A stretch of 64,000 bases of DNA from Massilia phosphatilytica (GTDB taxonomy: Bacteria; Pseudomonadota; Gammaproteobacteria; Burkholderiales; Burkholderiaceae_D). The DNA is taken from contig NZ_PUIP01000003.1 in the NCBI RefSeq assembly GCF_002968015.1, positions 1-64,000 of the forward strand, written 5' to 3'. The notes beneath the pieces were generated by a model that saw nothing but the letters and a program-made list of their open reading frames with translations, ran no database searches and had not been told where the DNA came from. Below, piece by piece: positions 17,324 to 25,789 of this stretch; the first letter of the stretch is position 1; every line of letters starts with the position of its first letter. A program made the translations under genes and the position numbers.

Positions 17324-18451
17324 TCAGCGCACGGATTCCACTTCACGCACGTCGCTGCGACCGCGTTGCCGTGCCGCCGCGCGCCGTTTCGCGAGACGGT
17401 TCCTGACCCACATCCACCCGCCTGACAGCGAGATCAGGGCGAGCGACACGCCGAACAGGACGTTCAACACGCGCGTGCCCATGCCGCCATACGCGCCCGT
17501 GTGCAGCGGATAGAACCAGGCGTTGATGCGCGTGGCGAGGTTGGCTTCGAGGAGATTATCCGCGCGCAGCAGCGTGCCATCGTACTGGTCGAAGAAGACG
17601 AACGTGCGGCCGAGTTGATGGATCTCCCCGGGCAGACGCATACGCACCGCCACCGCGCCCTGCGGTTTGGCGGCCAACATCAGCCGTGTGATCCGTCCCT
17701 GCGGGAACGTCGCCGCGGCCCGCTGGATCATCGCATCGAGGGAAGCAGGCGGCCCTGCGCGTTGCGCCGACACCGGTGCGGACCGTGTCGCGCCTTGCCC
17801 GGTGAGGGCGGCGAGCAGCGGGTCCGTCACGATGCCGGGCAGCGCCAGCGCGGTGCCGGTCGCGGCGATGACGAGCAGGAACAGGCCCGTCACAATACCC
17901 GCCACTTTGTGCACGTCCAGCCAGACGCGCGCGGCGCCGGCGCCCCACTTGACCGTGAATGCCTGGCGCCACCGGCCGCGCCGGGGCCACCACAGCCAGA
18001 TGCCCATGGCGATGAGCAGCACGGCCGCGAAGCCGCACCACCCGATGACGGCCCTGCCCGTTTCGCCCGAGAGCAGATTCGTGTGCAGGTCGACGAGGAT
18101 GCCCATCAGCGTATCGTGCGTATCGCGCAGGCCGAGGACATGGCCGTCGTGCGGATCGAGGTACGCCCGCATGCCGCTTCCCCGGTACCAGACTTCCACC
18201 GCGTCCCGTTGCGATTCGGGAAAGACGAGCATGCGCACCGGATCACCGGGCCAGGCCTGGCGTGCGCTGGCTGCGAGGTTATCGACGCTCGCGCCGGCTG
18301 GCTGCGGCACCACCGGGCGGAGTTCGGCGTGGGTCACCCGGTCGATCTCGCCATGGAACGTGATGAGGGCACCGGTAATGCCGCTCATGGCGAGCACGGC
18401 AACGACCGCCAGCCCGACATACCGGTGCAGCCATGAGATGAGCTTGCGCAT
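17324..18451 (-). CDS. PepSY-associated transmembrane protein
   Basis: About 375 residues, four membrane helices: one near the N-terminus (GLAVVAVLAMSGITGALITF), a pair in the middle (VIGWCGFAAVLLIAMGIWLWW and VAGIVTGLFLLVIAATGTAL) and one near the C-terminus (VLNVLFGVSLALISLSGGWM). This is the usual layout of PepSY-TM proteins, which accompany siderophore receptors and are thought to help reduce or release iron. HRYVGL and DVHKVAG contain the recurring histidines. The start is placed at MRKLISW after CAGGAC; an ATG nine codons earlier is possible. Divergent from a receptor across a Fur box. Confidence 0.85.
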   Translation of the reverse strand: MRKLISWLHRYVGLAVVAVLAMSGITGALITFHGEIDRVTHAELRPVVPQPAGASVDNLAASARQAWPGDPVRMLVFPESQRDAVEVWYRGSGMRAYLDPHDGHVLGLRDTHDTLMGILVDLHTNLLSGETGRAVIGWCGFAAVLLIAMGIWLWWPRRGRWRQAFTVKWGAGAARVWLDVHKVAGIVTGLFLLVIAATGTALALPGIVTDPLLAALTGQGATRSAPVSAQRAGPPASLDAMIQRAAATFPQGRITRLMLAAKPQGAVAVRMRLPGEIHQLGRTFVFFDQYDGTLLRADNLLEANLATRINAWFYPLHTGAYGGMGTRVLNVLFGVSLALISLSGGWMWVRNRLAKRRAAARQRGRSDVREVESVR

Positions 18452-18479
18452 AGTGTCCTGTTTGTCCTGTTGTATCAAT

Positions 18480-18500
18480 GCGAATCATTCTCATTATAAT
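18480..18500. promoter_or_regulatory. Fur box between PepSY protein and receptor
   Basis: The minus-strand reading ATTATAATGAGAATGATTCG matches the classic Fur-box pattern of overlapping GATAAT-like hexamers. It sits in the 102-base divergent gap, so iron repression of both genes is expected. Confidence 0.75.
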
Positions 18501-18553
18501 TTACAGTGCGATTGGCGTGGGGTAAGATCGACTTTTCTTTCTATCAACAGTTG

Positions 18554-20572
18554 ATGATGTTTTTTCGCAAGAAGACGGTAGTTCTCGCCATCGGCCTGTG
18601 CTTCGGCCTGGCGGCCAACGCCCAGGAGGCTGCAGAAATCACGGCAGCGCCGGCGATGACGGTGGGTGTCGTGACGGTCGTCGGCAAGGCGACGGGCCCG
18701 CTGGCCACGCGCAATGTGTTGACGTCGGTCGATGTCCTGGACGAGAGCAAGATCGCGACACAGGCAGTCAGCCATAACTGGCAATTGTTCGGCCAATTGC
18801 CAGGCGTCATGCTGACGCAATACGGCCAGGGCACGACGTCCGGCAAGATTTCGATCCGCGGCTTTACCGGCGAAGGCGAGATCAACGCCGTCAAGCTGTT
18901 GCTCGACGGGGTGCCCAGCAACAGCAACGACGGCATGATGCCCTACCTCGACCTGGCGCCGCTGCTGGATATCCACGCCGTCGAACTCGTGCGCGGCACG
19001 AACGATCCGCGCTACGGCTTGCACAACATCGCCGGCAACGCGAACATCGTCACGAAGATCGGCGGCAATTACGGAGCGGCCCGCCTCGGCTACGGCAGCT
19101 TCGCCACGCGCGATGCGCAGGCGGCGCTGGGCATCGACCGCGACGGCCTGTCGCAGAACTATGCCGCGAGCTATCAAAAGACGGCCGGCTACCGCGCGCA
19201 CTCGGATGCGGACAAGGCCAGCTTCTCCGGTAAATGGTTTTATTCGCCCGACAACGGCACGAGCCGCTACGGCCTGATCGTGCGGCACCATGAAGTGCGC
19301 GCCGACGAACCGGGCTTCCTGACGGCTGCGCAAGCCCGCGCGGACTGGGAACAGTCGATGCCGCACAATGCCACCGACCGCGGCACGCGCCGGATGGACC
19401 AGGTGGCCCTGCAGGCCGAGACGGCGCTCGGCCGCCAGATGTTCTGGACCGCGCAGGTCTACCACAACGCGCTCAACGACCACCGCTACGTGACCTTCTC
19501 CGCCGGGGTGCGCCAGCAGGAACGCACGATCGTCGAAAGCCACACGGGCGCCGCCACGACCCTGACGTGGCGTCCGGCCGGCCAGTTGCGGATCGTGGGC
19601 GGCGTGGACACGGAGCGCCAGGACAACGCCAGCCAGCGCTGGTTCACCGCGAACGCCGTACGCCAGACCCAGACCCGGGACCAGCAATTCGACCTGAACA
19701 CCGCCGGCGGCTTCGTCCAGGCGATCTACAAGCCGGTGGCCGATCTGACCATCACGCCGGCGCTGCGCGTCGACAGGCTGACCGGCAGCTACACGAACCT
19801 GCTGAACGGCCGTGTCTACGGCATCAACGACTATGGCCTGATCCGGCAACCGAAACTGTCCGCGGTGTACCAGGTGAACGACGCGTATGCCGTGTACGGG
19901 AACTTCGGGCGCACGTTCCAGATCGGGATCGGCACCGCCAGCTACAAGGTCAACCAGACCAGCGACCTGTCGCCCTCGATCAACGACGGCTGGGAGGCCG
20001 GCGTCAAGTTCCGGCCCGCGCACGGGGTCGAAGGCCGGCTCGCGGTGTGGGAGCAATATGCGTCGAACGAAGCCCGGCGCAAGATGAACGACCCGGCCAA
20101 CGATGCCGAGAATATCGGCGAGACGCGGCGCCAGGGCGTGGACCTGCAACTGAACGTGCAGCCGACCGCGCGCCTCGGATTCTGGGTGGGCGCGGCCGTG
20201 CAGCGCGCGCGCATCGTCAAGGCCGACGCCGGATCGATCGCCACGCAGGGCAACGAAATCGATCACACGCCGCACCTGCTGTACAACGCCGGCGCAGCGT
20301 ACCAGGCCAGCGACGTGCTGCGGCTGTCCGGCTCGATCAATGGCCAGGGCAGCTACTTCCTGGACCGGACCAACACCACCGGCAAGTTCGGCGGCTACGC
20401 GCTCGCGAACGTGTCGGCCACGTACAGCCTCGGGAAGAACCTGGACGTGGAACTCCAGGTCCGCAACGTGGCGAACCGCTACTACGAGTACGTGTGGCAC
20501 GACGGGACGCAGTCGCTGCACGCGCCGGGCGGCCCGCGCAGCGTCGACCTGATGCTGACCGCCCGCTTCTAG
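18554..20572 (+). CDS. TonB-dependent siderophore-type receptor
   Basis: About 672 residues with a signal peptide (MMFFRKKTVVLAIGLC start, cleaved near AANAQ). The plug has VTVVGKATGPLA, FGQLPGVMLTQYGQGTTSGK, ISIRGFTGEGEI and VELVRGTNDPRYGLHNIAGN. The barrel ends in the terminal Phe of MLTARF. The Fur box and divergent PepSY protein indicate ferric-siderophore or heme-like iron import. The start is uncertain: a GTG at 18506 also keeps the frame and the ATG at 18554 lacks a good ribosome-binding site, but only the latter gives a clean signal peptide. Confidence 0.88.
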   Translation: MMFFRKKTVVLAIGLCFGLAANAQEAAEITAAPAMTVGVVTVVGKATGPLATRNVLTSVDVLDESKIATQAVSHNWQLFGQLPGVMLTQYGQGTTSGKISIRGFTGEGEINAVKLLLDGVPSNSNDGMMPYLDLAPLLDIHAVELVRGTNDPRYGLHNIAGNANIVTKIGGNYGAARLGYGSFATRDAQAALGIDRDGLSQNYAASYQKTAGYRAHSDADKASFSGKWFYSPDNGTSRYGLIVRHHEVRADEPGFLTAAQARADWEQSMPHNATDRGTRRMDQVALQAETALGRQMFWTAQVYHNALNDHRYVTFSAGVRQQERTIVESHTGAATTLTWRPAGQLRIVGGVDTERQDNASQRWFTANAVRQTQTRDQQFDLNTAGGFVQAIYKPVADLTITPALRVDRLTGSYTNLLNGRVYGINDYGLIRQPKLSAVYQVNDAYAVYGNFGRTFQIGIGTASYKVNQTSDLSPSINDGWEAGVKFRPAHGVEGRLAVWEQYASNEARRKMNDPANDAENIGETRRQGVDLQLNVQPTARLGFWVGAAVQRARIVKADAGSIATQGNEIDHTPHLLYNAGAAYQASDVLRLSGSINGQGSYFLDRTNTTGKFGGYALANVSATYSLGKNLDVELQVRNVANRYYEYVWHDGTQSLHAPGGPRSVDLMLTARF

Positions 20573-20576
20573 CGGA

Positions 20577-20975
20577 TCACGCCTGCGGCGCCGTCCAGAC
20601 CAGGTTCCACAGGTGGCCGTCGAGGTCCTCGAAACCCTGGTCGTACATGAACCCGTGATCCTCGGGCGGATGCGGGATCCGCGCGCCGGCCGCCTGTGCG
20701 CGGGCGATCAGGCTGTCCAGTTCTTCCCGGCTTTCGCAGCTCAGGCAGATGATCACCTCGTTGGCGTCGCGCGCCCGCACGGCCGGCTTGCTGATGAGCG
20801 ACTCGAAGAACGCCTCCGTCATCAGCATGACGTGCAGGGTGTCGTCCACGACGTTCATGAACAGCGCGTTCTCGTTACTGTAGCGCGGATTCACGGTAAA
20901 GCCGATGGCGGTAAAGAATGCCTTCGAGCGTTCCAGGTCCTGCACCGGCAGGTTGAAGATGATTTGCTTGTTCAT
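20577..20975 (-). CDS. VOC-family (glyoxalase/bleomycin-resistance-like) protein
   Basis: 132 residues: IIFNLPVQDLERSKAFFTAI at the start, FMNVVDDTLHVMLMTEAFFE, and GFMYDQGFEDLDGHLWNLVW at the end, a two-beta-alpha-beta VOC fold of the PhnB/lactoylglutathione-lyase-like class. AAAGGAC before the ATG supports the start. No catalytic assignment can be made. Divergent from the epimerase-like gene. Confidence 0.85.
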   Translation of the reverse strand: MNKQIIFNLPVQDLERSKAFFTAIGFTVNPRYSNENALFMNVVDDTLHVMLMTEAFFESLISKPAVRARDANEVIICLSCESREELDSLIARAQAAGARIPHPPEDHGFMYDQGFEDLDGHLWNLVWTAPQA

Positions 20976-21067
20976 GATTGTCCTTTTGTCATAATGTAGG
21001 TTGGAAAACGGGTCCGGCATCCTGACGACGAACGACATCCTACGAAATCGACACCGCGACACTCAAT

Positions 21068-22021
21068 ATGCGCATTCTTCTTACCGGCTCCTCCGGCTGG
21101 CTCGGCCGCTTCCTGTCGCCCTTGTTGCGGGAGGCCGGGCACGAACCCGTCGGCCTCGACGTGGCGCCCGGCCCGCACACCGACGTGACCGGCAGCGTCG
21201 CCGAGGCGCGCCTCGTCCGGCGCCTGTTCGCCGACTACCGCTTCGATGGCGTGATCCACGCGGCCGCGCTGCACAAGCCCGATATCGCGCGCTATCCCCG
21301 CCAGGCGTTCGTCGACGTGAACGTGACCGGGACGCTCAACCTGCTGGAGGCGGCGGTCGACTACGGCGCGAGCCGGTTCGTGTTCACGTCGACCACGTCG
21401 CTGATGATCACGCAGGCCATCCGCGCCGAGACCGCGCCCGCCGCCGTCTGGCTGGACGAGGCGAGCGGCCCGCTGCAGCCCCGCAACATCTACGGCGTGA
21501 CCAAGCGCACGGCCGAGGAGCTGGCGCGGCTGTTCCACGCGGACCACGGCCTGCCCGTGATCGTGCTGCGGACCGCACGCTTTTTCCCGGAGGAGGACGA
21601 TACGCACGACACGCTCGCGGGCGAGAACATGAAGGCCAACGAATTCCTGCACCGGCGCCTGACCGTCGAGGACTGCGCGCTGGCGCACCTGGCCGCGCTC
21701 GACCAGGCGCCGGCCGTCGGCTTCGGGCTGTACATCGTCTCCGCGCCGCCGCCCTTCGATCGCGCCGACGCGGCCCGGCTCAGGACGGATGCGCCGGCGG
21801 TGATCGCGCGGCACTTCCCGGACGCGGCCAGGCTCTACGCAGCCCGGGGCTGGACCCTGCCGACCACCATCGGCCGGGTGTACGACGCGGCCGCGATCGA
21901 GCGCGACCTGGGTTTCCGCTGCCGGACCGACTTCGCCGCGGTCCTTGCCGCCCTGCGCGATGGGCGTGAGTTGCCCTTCGTGCACGATCCCACTTACACG
22001 TCGCCGATCCTCAAATCTTGA
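21068..22021 (+). CDS. NAD-dependent epimerase/dehydratase family protein
   Basis: 317 residues. Extended SDR: MRILLTGSSGWLGRFLSPLL (nucleotide loop 6-13), VIHAAALHKPDIARYP, VTGTLNLLEAA, FTSTTSLMI, and the YxxxK pair in NIYGVTKRTAEELA. It should act on a nucleotide sugar or related substrate, not identifiable here. No Shine-Dalgarno sequence is clear. Its last 11 bases overlap the end of the H-NS gene on the other strand. Confidence 0.85.
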   Translation: MRILLTGSSGWLGRFLSPLLREAGHEPVGLDVAPGPHTDVTGSVAEARLVRRLFADYRFDGVIHAAALHKPDIARYPRQAFVDVNVTGTLNLLEAAVDYGASRFVFTSTTSLMITQAIRAETAPAAVWLDEASGPLQPRNIYGVTKRTAEELARLFHADHGLPVIVLRTARFFPEEDDTHDTLAGENMKANEFLHRRLTVEDCALAHLAALDQAPAVGFGLYIVSAPPPFDRADAARLRTDAPAVIARHFPDAARLYAARGWTLPTTIGRVYDAAAIERDLGFRCRTDFAAVLAALRDGRELPFVHDPTYTSPILKS

Positions 22022-22304
22022 AATCGTCCAGCGACCGGCCGTTGGCCAGGGCCTCCGCGATCCAGCGCGGCTGGCGCCCGCGGCCGGTCCAGGTCTGGCC
22101 GCTATCGGCCGGGTTGCGGTAACGCGGCGACCCTTTCTTCACGAGCGCGTCGAGCGGAATGCCCGCATCGGCCGCGAGCGCGTGGATGCGCGCGCGCGCC
22201 TGGTCGCGCTCGTCGCGGGCACGGCGCTGGATCTCCTGCTCGATATCAAAAAGCAAACCTTTCAGTTCGGCGAGGTCATAACCGTTGAGATCGATCGGCG
22301 CCAT
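22011..22304 (-). CDS. H-NS family nucleoid protein
   Basis: 97 residues. An N-terminal coiled-coil oligomerisation segment (AELKGLLFDIEQEIQRRARD) is followed by the DNA-binding C-terminus YRNPADSGQTWTGRGRQP with RWIAEALANGRSLDDFKI. This is the short betaproteobacterial (BpH3/Bv3F-like) type that binds AT-rich DNA and silences acquired genes. AAAGGA before the ATG at 22304 decides the start. The 22305-22532 gap upstream holds divergent promoters and an AAAGT/ACTTT stem, no gene. Confidence 0.92.
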   Translation of the reverse strand: MAPIDLNGYDLAELKGLLFDIEQEIQRRARDERDQARARIHALAADAGIPLDALVKKGSPRYRNPADSGQTWTGRGRQPRWIAEALANGRSLDDFKI

Positions 22305-22532
22305 GGGTGCAAGATCCTTTGCGAGGAAGGGAACGCGGGCCACCATTTTACTATGCCGGTGTTCCGGGAATATGTGAACTGCAACGTCGCCGGCGCGCTA
22401 CATTCCACAAAAGTGAAACTTTCTGTGAGGAATTTAGTGTTACCATTCCCTCGAACGGTTTGCCCCAATCCATGGCGACGTTTTCCCTTGCGGCCCCTGC
22501 CTCGCCGCCGTTCACGCCACCAGGAACGGCCC

Positions 22533-25205
22533 ATGCTGATGACCAAGACGATATCCGAAACTTCACGCCTCGCGGCATTGACCGCGCTCGACCTGCTGGA
22601 TACCCGGCCGGAGGCCCGCTTCGACCGTTTCACGCGCCTGGCCGCGATGACGTTCGGCGTGCCCATCGCGCTCATCACGCTGGTGGACGACAAGCGCCAG
22701 TGGTTCAAGTCGCGCTGCGGCCTGGATGTGGAACAGACGCCCCGCTCGGTCGCCTTCTGCGGCCACGCCGTGGCGCAACGCGAGATGCTCGTCGTCGAGG
22801 ATGCGGCCGCGGAGGCGCGCTTCGCCGACAACCCGCTCGTCAAGGGCGAGCCGCACATCCGCTTCTACGCGGGCCAGCCGCTGTACTGCGACGGCCAGGC
22901 CGTGGGCACGCTGTGCATCATCGACCGCAACCCGCGCCGCTTCGACGAGCAGCGGCGCCAGTGCCTGCGCGACCTGGCCGACCTCGTCGAAGTGGAACTG
23001 AACCAGGCCCGCGTCACGACGGCGCGCGTGATGGCCGAACAGGCCCTCAAGTCGCTCAACGCGGAACTGGAACAGCGCGTCGCCCAGCGCACGGCCGAAC
23101 TGGAAGCCCGCCTCGTCGAACTGTCCGCAGAAGCCGCGCAGCGCAAGGCCGCCGAGTCGTCGCTGCGCGATGCGGAAAGCTGGAACCGCACGATCGTCGC
23201 GACGTCGTACAGCGCCTTCGTCGGCGCCGATCCCGAAGGCCGCATCACCGAATGGAACGCGGCCGCCGAGCGCATCTTCGGCTGGAGCCGCGTCGACGCC
23301 GTCGGCCGACCGCTGTCCGACCTGATCGTGCCGGAAGAACTGCGCGCCGCGCACGACGCGGGCATGCGCCGCTACATGCAGACGGGCTCCAGCACGATCA
23401 TCGACAAGCAGATCGAGCTGCCGGCGCTCACCGCGAGCGGCCGCCGCATCACCGTCGAGATGAAAGTCGGTGCCTACGAATGGCAGGGACGGCGCTGCGT
23501 GGGCGCGTTCATCGACGACGTCTCCGAGCGCAACCGCTCGCGCCAGCAACTCGAGGAAAAGCAGGAATTGCTGGACGCCGTGCTGGAATCGATCGACGTC
23601 GCCGTCGTCGCCTGCGACGCGGAGGGCAATCTCACGCTGTTCAACAAGAAGGCCCGCAAGTTGCATGGCCTGGACCGTGCCTGCGTCAAGACGGCCGACT
23701 GGCCCACCCATTACGCCTTGTACGAGGCGGACGGCCACACGCCGCTCGCGCCGGACGAGGTGCCGCTCGCGCGCGTGCTGCGGGGCGAAGTCGTGCGCGA
23801 GCAGGCGATGGCCATCGCGCCGCCGGGCCGCCCGGCCGCCACCCTGCTGGCCAGCGGCCGCCCGCTGAAGAGCACCAGTGGCCGGATGCTGGGCGCCGTG
23901 GTGGCGATGACCGACATCACGGAACGCAACGCCGCGCGCGAGCAGCTGGAAGCGAGCGAGCGCCGCCTGCGCGCCGTCACGGAAAACCTGCCGGCGCTGA
24001 TCGGCAAGGTGAACGCGGCCGGCAAGTTCGTGTTCCTGAACGGCCGGGCGATCCAGTTCTACGGCAAGCCGGCCGAGGCCCTGATCGGCCATGACGTGCG
24101 CGACGCCTATTCCGAGCAGGACTACGCCAAGCTCGAACCGCACCTGCGCCGCGTCCACGCGGGCGAACGCAGCACGTTCGAGGACGTCATCGACGTGAAC
24201 GGCCGCCAGTTGTACTACCAGTGCGCGTTCGTGCCGCAGCGCGCGCTGGACGGCACGCCGGACGGCTATTACGCGATGGCGTTCGACATGACCGCCCGCA
24301 AGCTCTCCGAACTGCGCCAGGCCGAGAGCGAGGAACGGCTGCGCACCATCACCGACAACGTGCCGGTGCTGATCGCCCACCTGGACGCCGACCGCCGCTA
24401 CGTGTTCGCCAACGCCGTGCACGCGTCGTGGCTGGGCGTGCCGCCGGAGCAGATCATCGGCCTCACCGTCGAGGAAGCGTTCGGCCCGGCCTTCCACGCG
24501 CCGCAGGCCAAGGCACTGGAACAGGCCTGGCTCGGCAACGCCTCCCAGTGCAAACACGAGATCGTGCGCAAGAACCAGACGCGCATCGCCCACTCGACGT
24601 TCCTGCCCCAGCTGCGCGACGGCCGCGTGGTGGGCGTGTACATCCTGACCACCGACGCCACCGCGTCGCGCATGCACGAGCGCAGCCTGCACGCGCTGGC
24701 GCACACGGACCCGCTCACGCAGTTGCCGAACCGGCGCCGTTTCGAGCAGGCCCTGGAAGGTGCCACCCACCGCTCGCGCCAGGGCGACCGCGATTGCGCG
24801 GTGCTGTACCTGGACGTCGATTTCTTCAAGCAGATCAACGACCGCCACGGCCACGCGACCGGCGATGACGTGCTCGTGGAATTCGCGCGCCGCCTGCGCG
24901 CCAGCGTGCGCTCGACCGACCTCGTCGCGCGCCTGGCGGGCGACGAATTCACGGTGCTGCTGCACGACGTGCGCAGCGAAGCCGACGTCGAGCGCGTCGC
25001 CCGCAAGATCCTGGACACCATCGCGGAACCGTTCGCGCTGGCCGGCCGCACGCTTTCAGTCGGCACGACGATCGGCGTCGGCCTCGCGTCCGGCGGCAGC
25101 ATCGACCCGCGCGCACTGATGGAAACGGCCGACCGCGCGCTGTACGCGGCGAAGGAAGCCGGACGCCACACCTACGCGGTGCTGCACACGGGCGAATACG
25201 CCTGA
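22533..25205 (+). CDS. GAF-PAS multidomain diguanylate cyclase (AGDEF)
   Basis: 890 residues, soluble. GAF domain about 15-165 (FDRFTRLAAMTFGVPIALIT, then SRCGLDVEQTPRSVAFCGH), a coiled coil near 170-210 (LNAELEQRVAQRTAELEARL), four PAS domains between about 215 and 730, and a C-terminal GGDEF domain. The catalytic motif reads AGDEF (802-806) rather than GGDEF, and the inhibitory-site RxxD is present (RSTD 793-796). Cyclic di-GMP synthesis is likely, since alanine at the first position can be tolerated, but activity is not certain. The start at 22533 follows AGGAAC. Confidence 0.88.
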   Translation: MLMTKTISETSRLAALTALDLLDTRPEARFDRFTRLAAMTFGVPIALITLVDDKRQWFKSRCGLDVEQTPRSVAFCGHAVAQREMLVVEDAAAEARFADNPLVKGEPHIRFYAGQPLYCDGQAVGTLCIIDRNPRRFDEQRRQCLRDLADLVEVELNQARVTTARVMAEQALKSLNAELEQRVAQRTAELEARLVELSAEAAQRKAAESSLRDAESWNRTIVATSYSAFVGADPEGRITEWNAAAERIFGWSRVDAVGRPLSDLIVPEELRAAHDAGMRRYMQTGSSTIIDKQIELPALTASGRRITVEMKVGAYEWQGRRCVGAFIDDVSERNRSRQQLEEKQELLDAVLESIDVAVVACDAEGNLTLFNKKARKLHGLDRACVKTADWPTHYALYEADGHTPLAPDEVPLARVLRGEVVREQAMAIAPPGRPAATLLASGRPLKSTSGRMLGAVVAMTDITERNAAREQLEASERRLRAVTENLPALIGKVNAAGKFVFLNGRAIQFYGKPAEALIGHDVRDAYSEQDYAKLEPHLRRVHAGERSTFEDVIDVNGRQLYYQCAFVPQRALDGTPDGYYAMAFDMTARKLSELRQAESEERLRTITDNVPVLIAHLDADRRYVFANAVHASWLGVPPEQIIGLTVEEAFGPAFHAPQAKALEQAWLGNASQCKHEIVRKNQTRIAHSTFLPQLRDGRVVGVYILTTDATASRMHERSLHALAHTDPLTQLPNRRRFEQALEGATHRSRQGDRDCAVLYLDVDFFKQINDRHGHATGDDVLVEFARRLRASVRSTDLVARLAGDEFTVLLHDVRSEADVERVARKILDTIAEPFALAGRTLSVGTTIGVGLASGGSIDPRALMETADRALYAAKEAGRHTYAVLHTGEYA

Positions 25206-25225
25206 ACGGCGCGCTCAGTGCAAGC

Positions 25226-25513
25226 TCAGTGAAAAATGCCGACGGCCAGTTCGGCCCACACGAGCAGCAGCCCGAGCGCCAGTACGGCGCCGAGCAGCAG
25301 GCGGCCCGGCCGGCGCGCGATGCGCCGCTTCGTCAGCACATAAGCGATTCCTGTCCCGGCCAGCAGGGCACCGCCGGCCAGGAAGTCGCCCGGCCCCCAG
25401 TTCACCTCGGCCGTGAACCGCATCGCCACGGCCGGCACGAGGAGGATGGCCAGCGTGGCCAGCAGCACCCGGCGCACGTCCGCGCGCACGGTGTCAAGCC
25501 CGGTCGTCTTCAT
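25226..25513 (-). CDS. Small membrane protein, unknown
   Basis: 95 residues with three predicted helices: VLLATLAILLVPAVAMRFTA, DFLAGGALLAGTGIAYVLTK, and LLLGAVLALGLLLVWAELAV. Charged loops RRIARRPGR suggest the inner membrane. No family recognised. Its start overlaps the end of the DUF504 gene by 20 bases, so it is probably the last member of the operon that begins with the PAS-GGDEF-EAL protein. Confidence 0.75.
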   Translation of the reverse strand: MKTTGLDTVRADVRRVLLATLAILLVPAVAMRFTAEVNWGPGDFLAGGALLAGTGIAYVLTKRRIARRPGRLLLGAVLALGLLLVWAELAVGIFH

Positions 25514-25784
25514 CGTTTATCTCCTCCCCGCCGACGTGGCGGCGCCAGATGATCTTTCCGTCGCGCAGCACTTCGCGCACGCGGTGGTAAGGAATCATGC
25601 GCGCGACGCCGTCCGCGCCGACGACGTCGAACGAGAATCCGCGGCCTTCCCCCAGCACGATCCGCTCGAACGCAATGCGCACCGTCCGTCCGCGCACGCG
25701 GTCGCGGTAGCCGATGACAAAGCCGCCCGTGCCGAACGCGGGATCCCAGGCGATGCGGTGCAGGATGTCCTGGATCGGCACCAT
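25494..25784 (-). CDS. DUF504 (MJ1316-type RNA end-recognition) domain protein
   Basis: 96 residues: MVPIQDILHRIAWDPAFGTG, then FVIGYRDRVRGRTVRIAFER and ARMIPYHRVREVLRDGKIIW. This is the DUF504/UPF0248 fold; related domains recognise cyclic-phosphate RNA ends in proteins elsewhere. It follows the PAS-GGDEF-EAL stop by five bases and so is co-transcribed. A link between the RNA-type domain and cyclic di-GMP signalling is only positional. Confidence 0.85.
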   Translation of the reverse strand: MVPIQDILHRIAWDPAFGTGGFVIGYRDRVRGRTVRIAFERIVLGEGRGFSFDVVGADGVARMIPYHRVREVLRDGKIIWRRHVGGEEINDEDDRA

Positions 25785-25789
25785 CGCGT

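Noticed and set aside
22563-24965. Long minus-strand frame under the diguanylate cyclase
   Set aside because: Shadow of a clear GAF-PAS-GGDEF coding frame.
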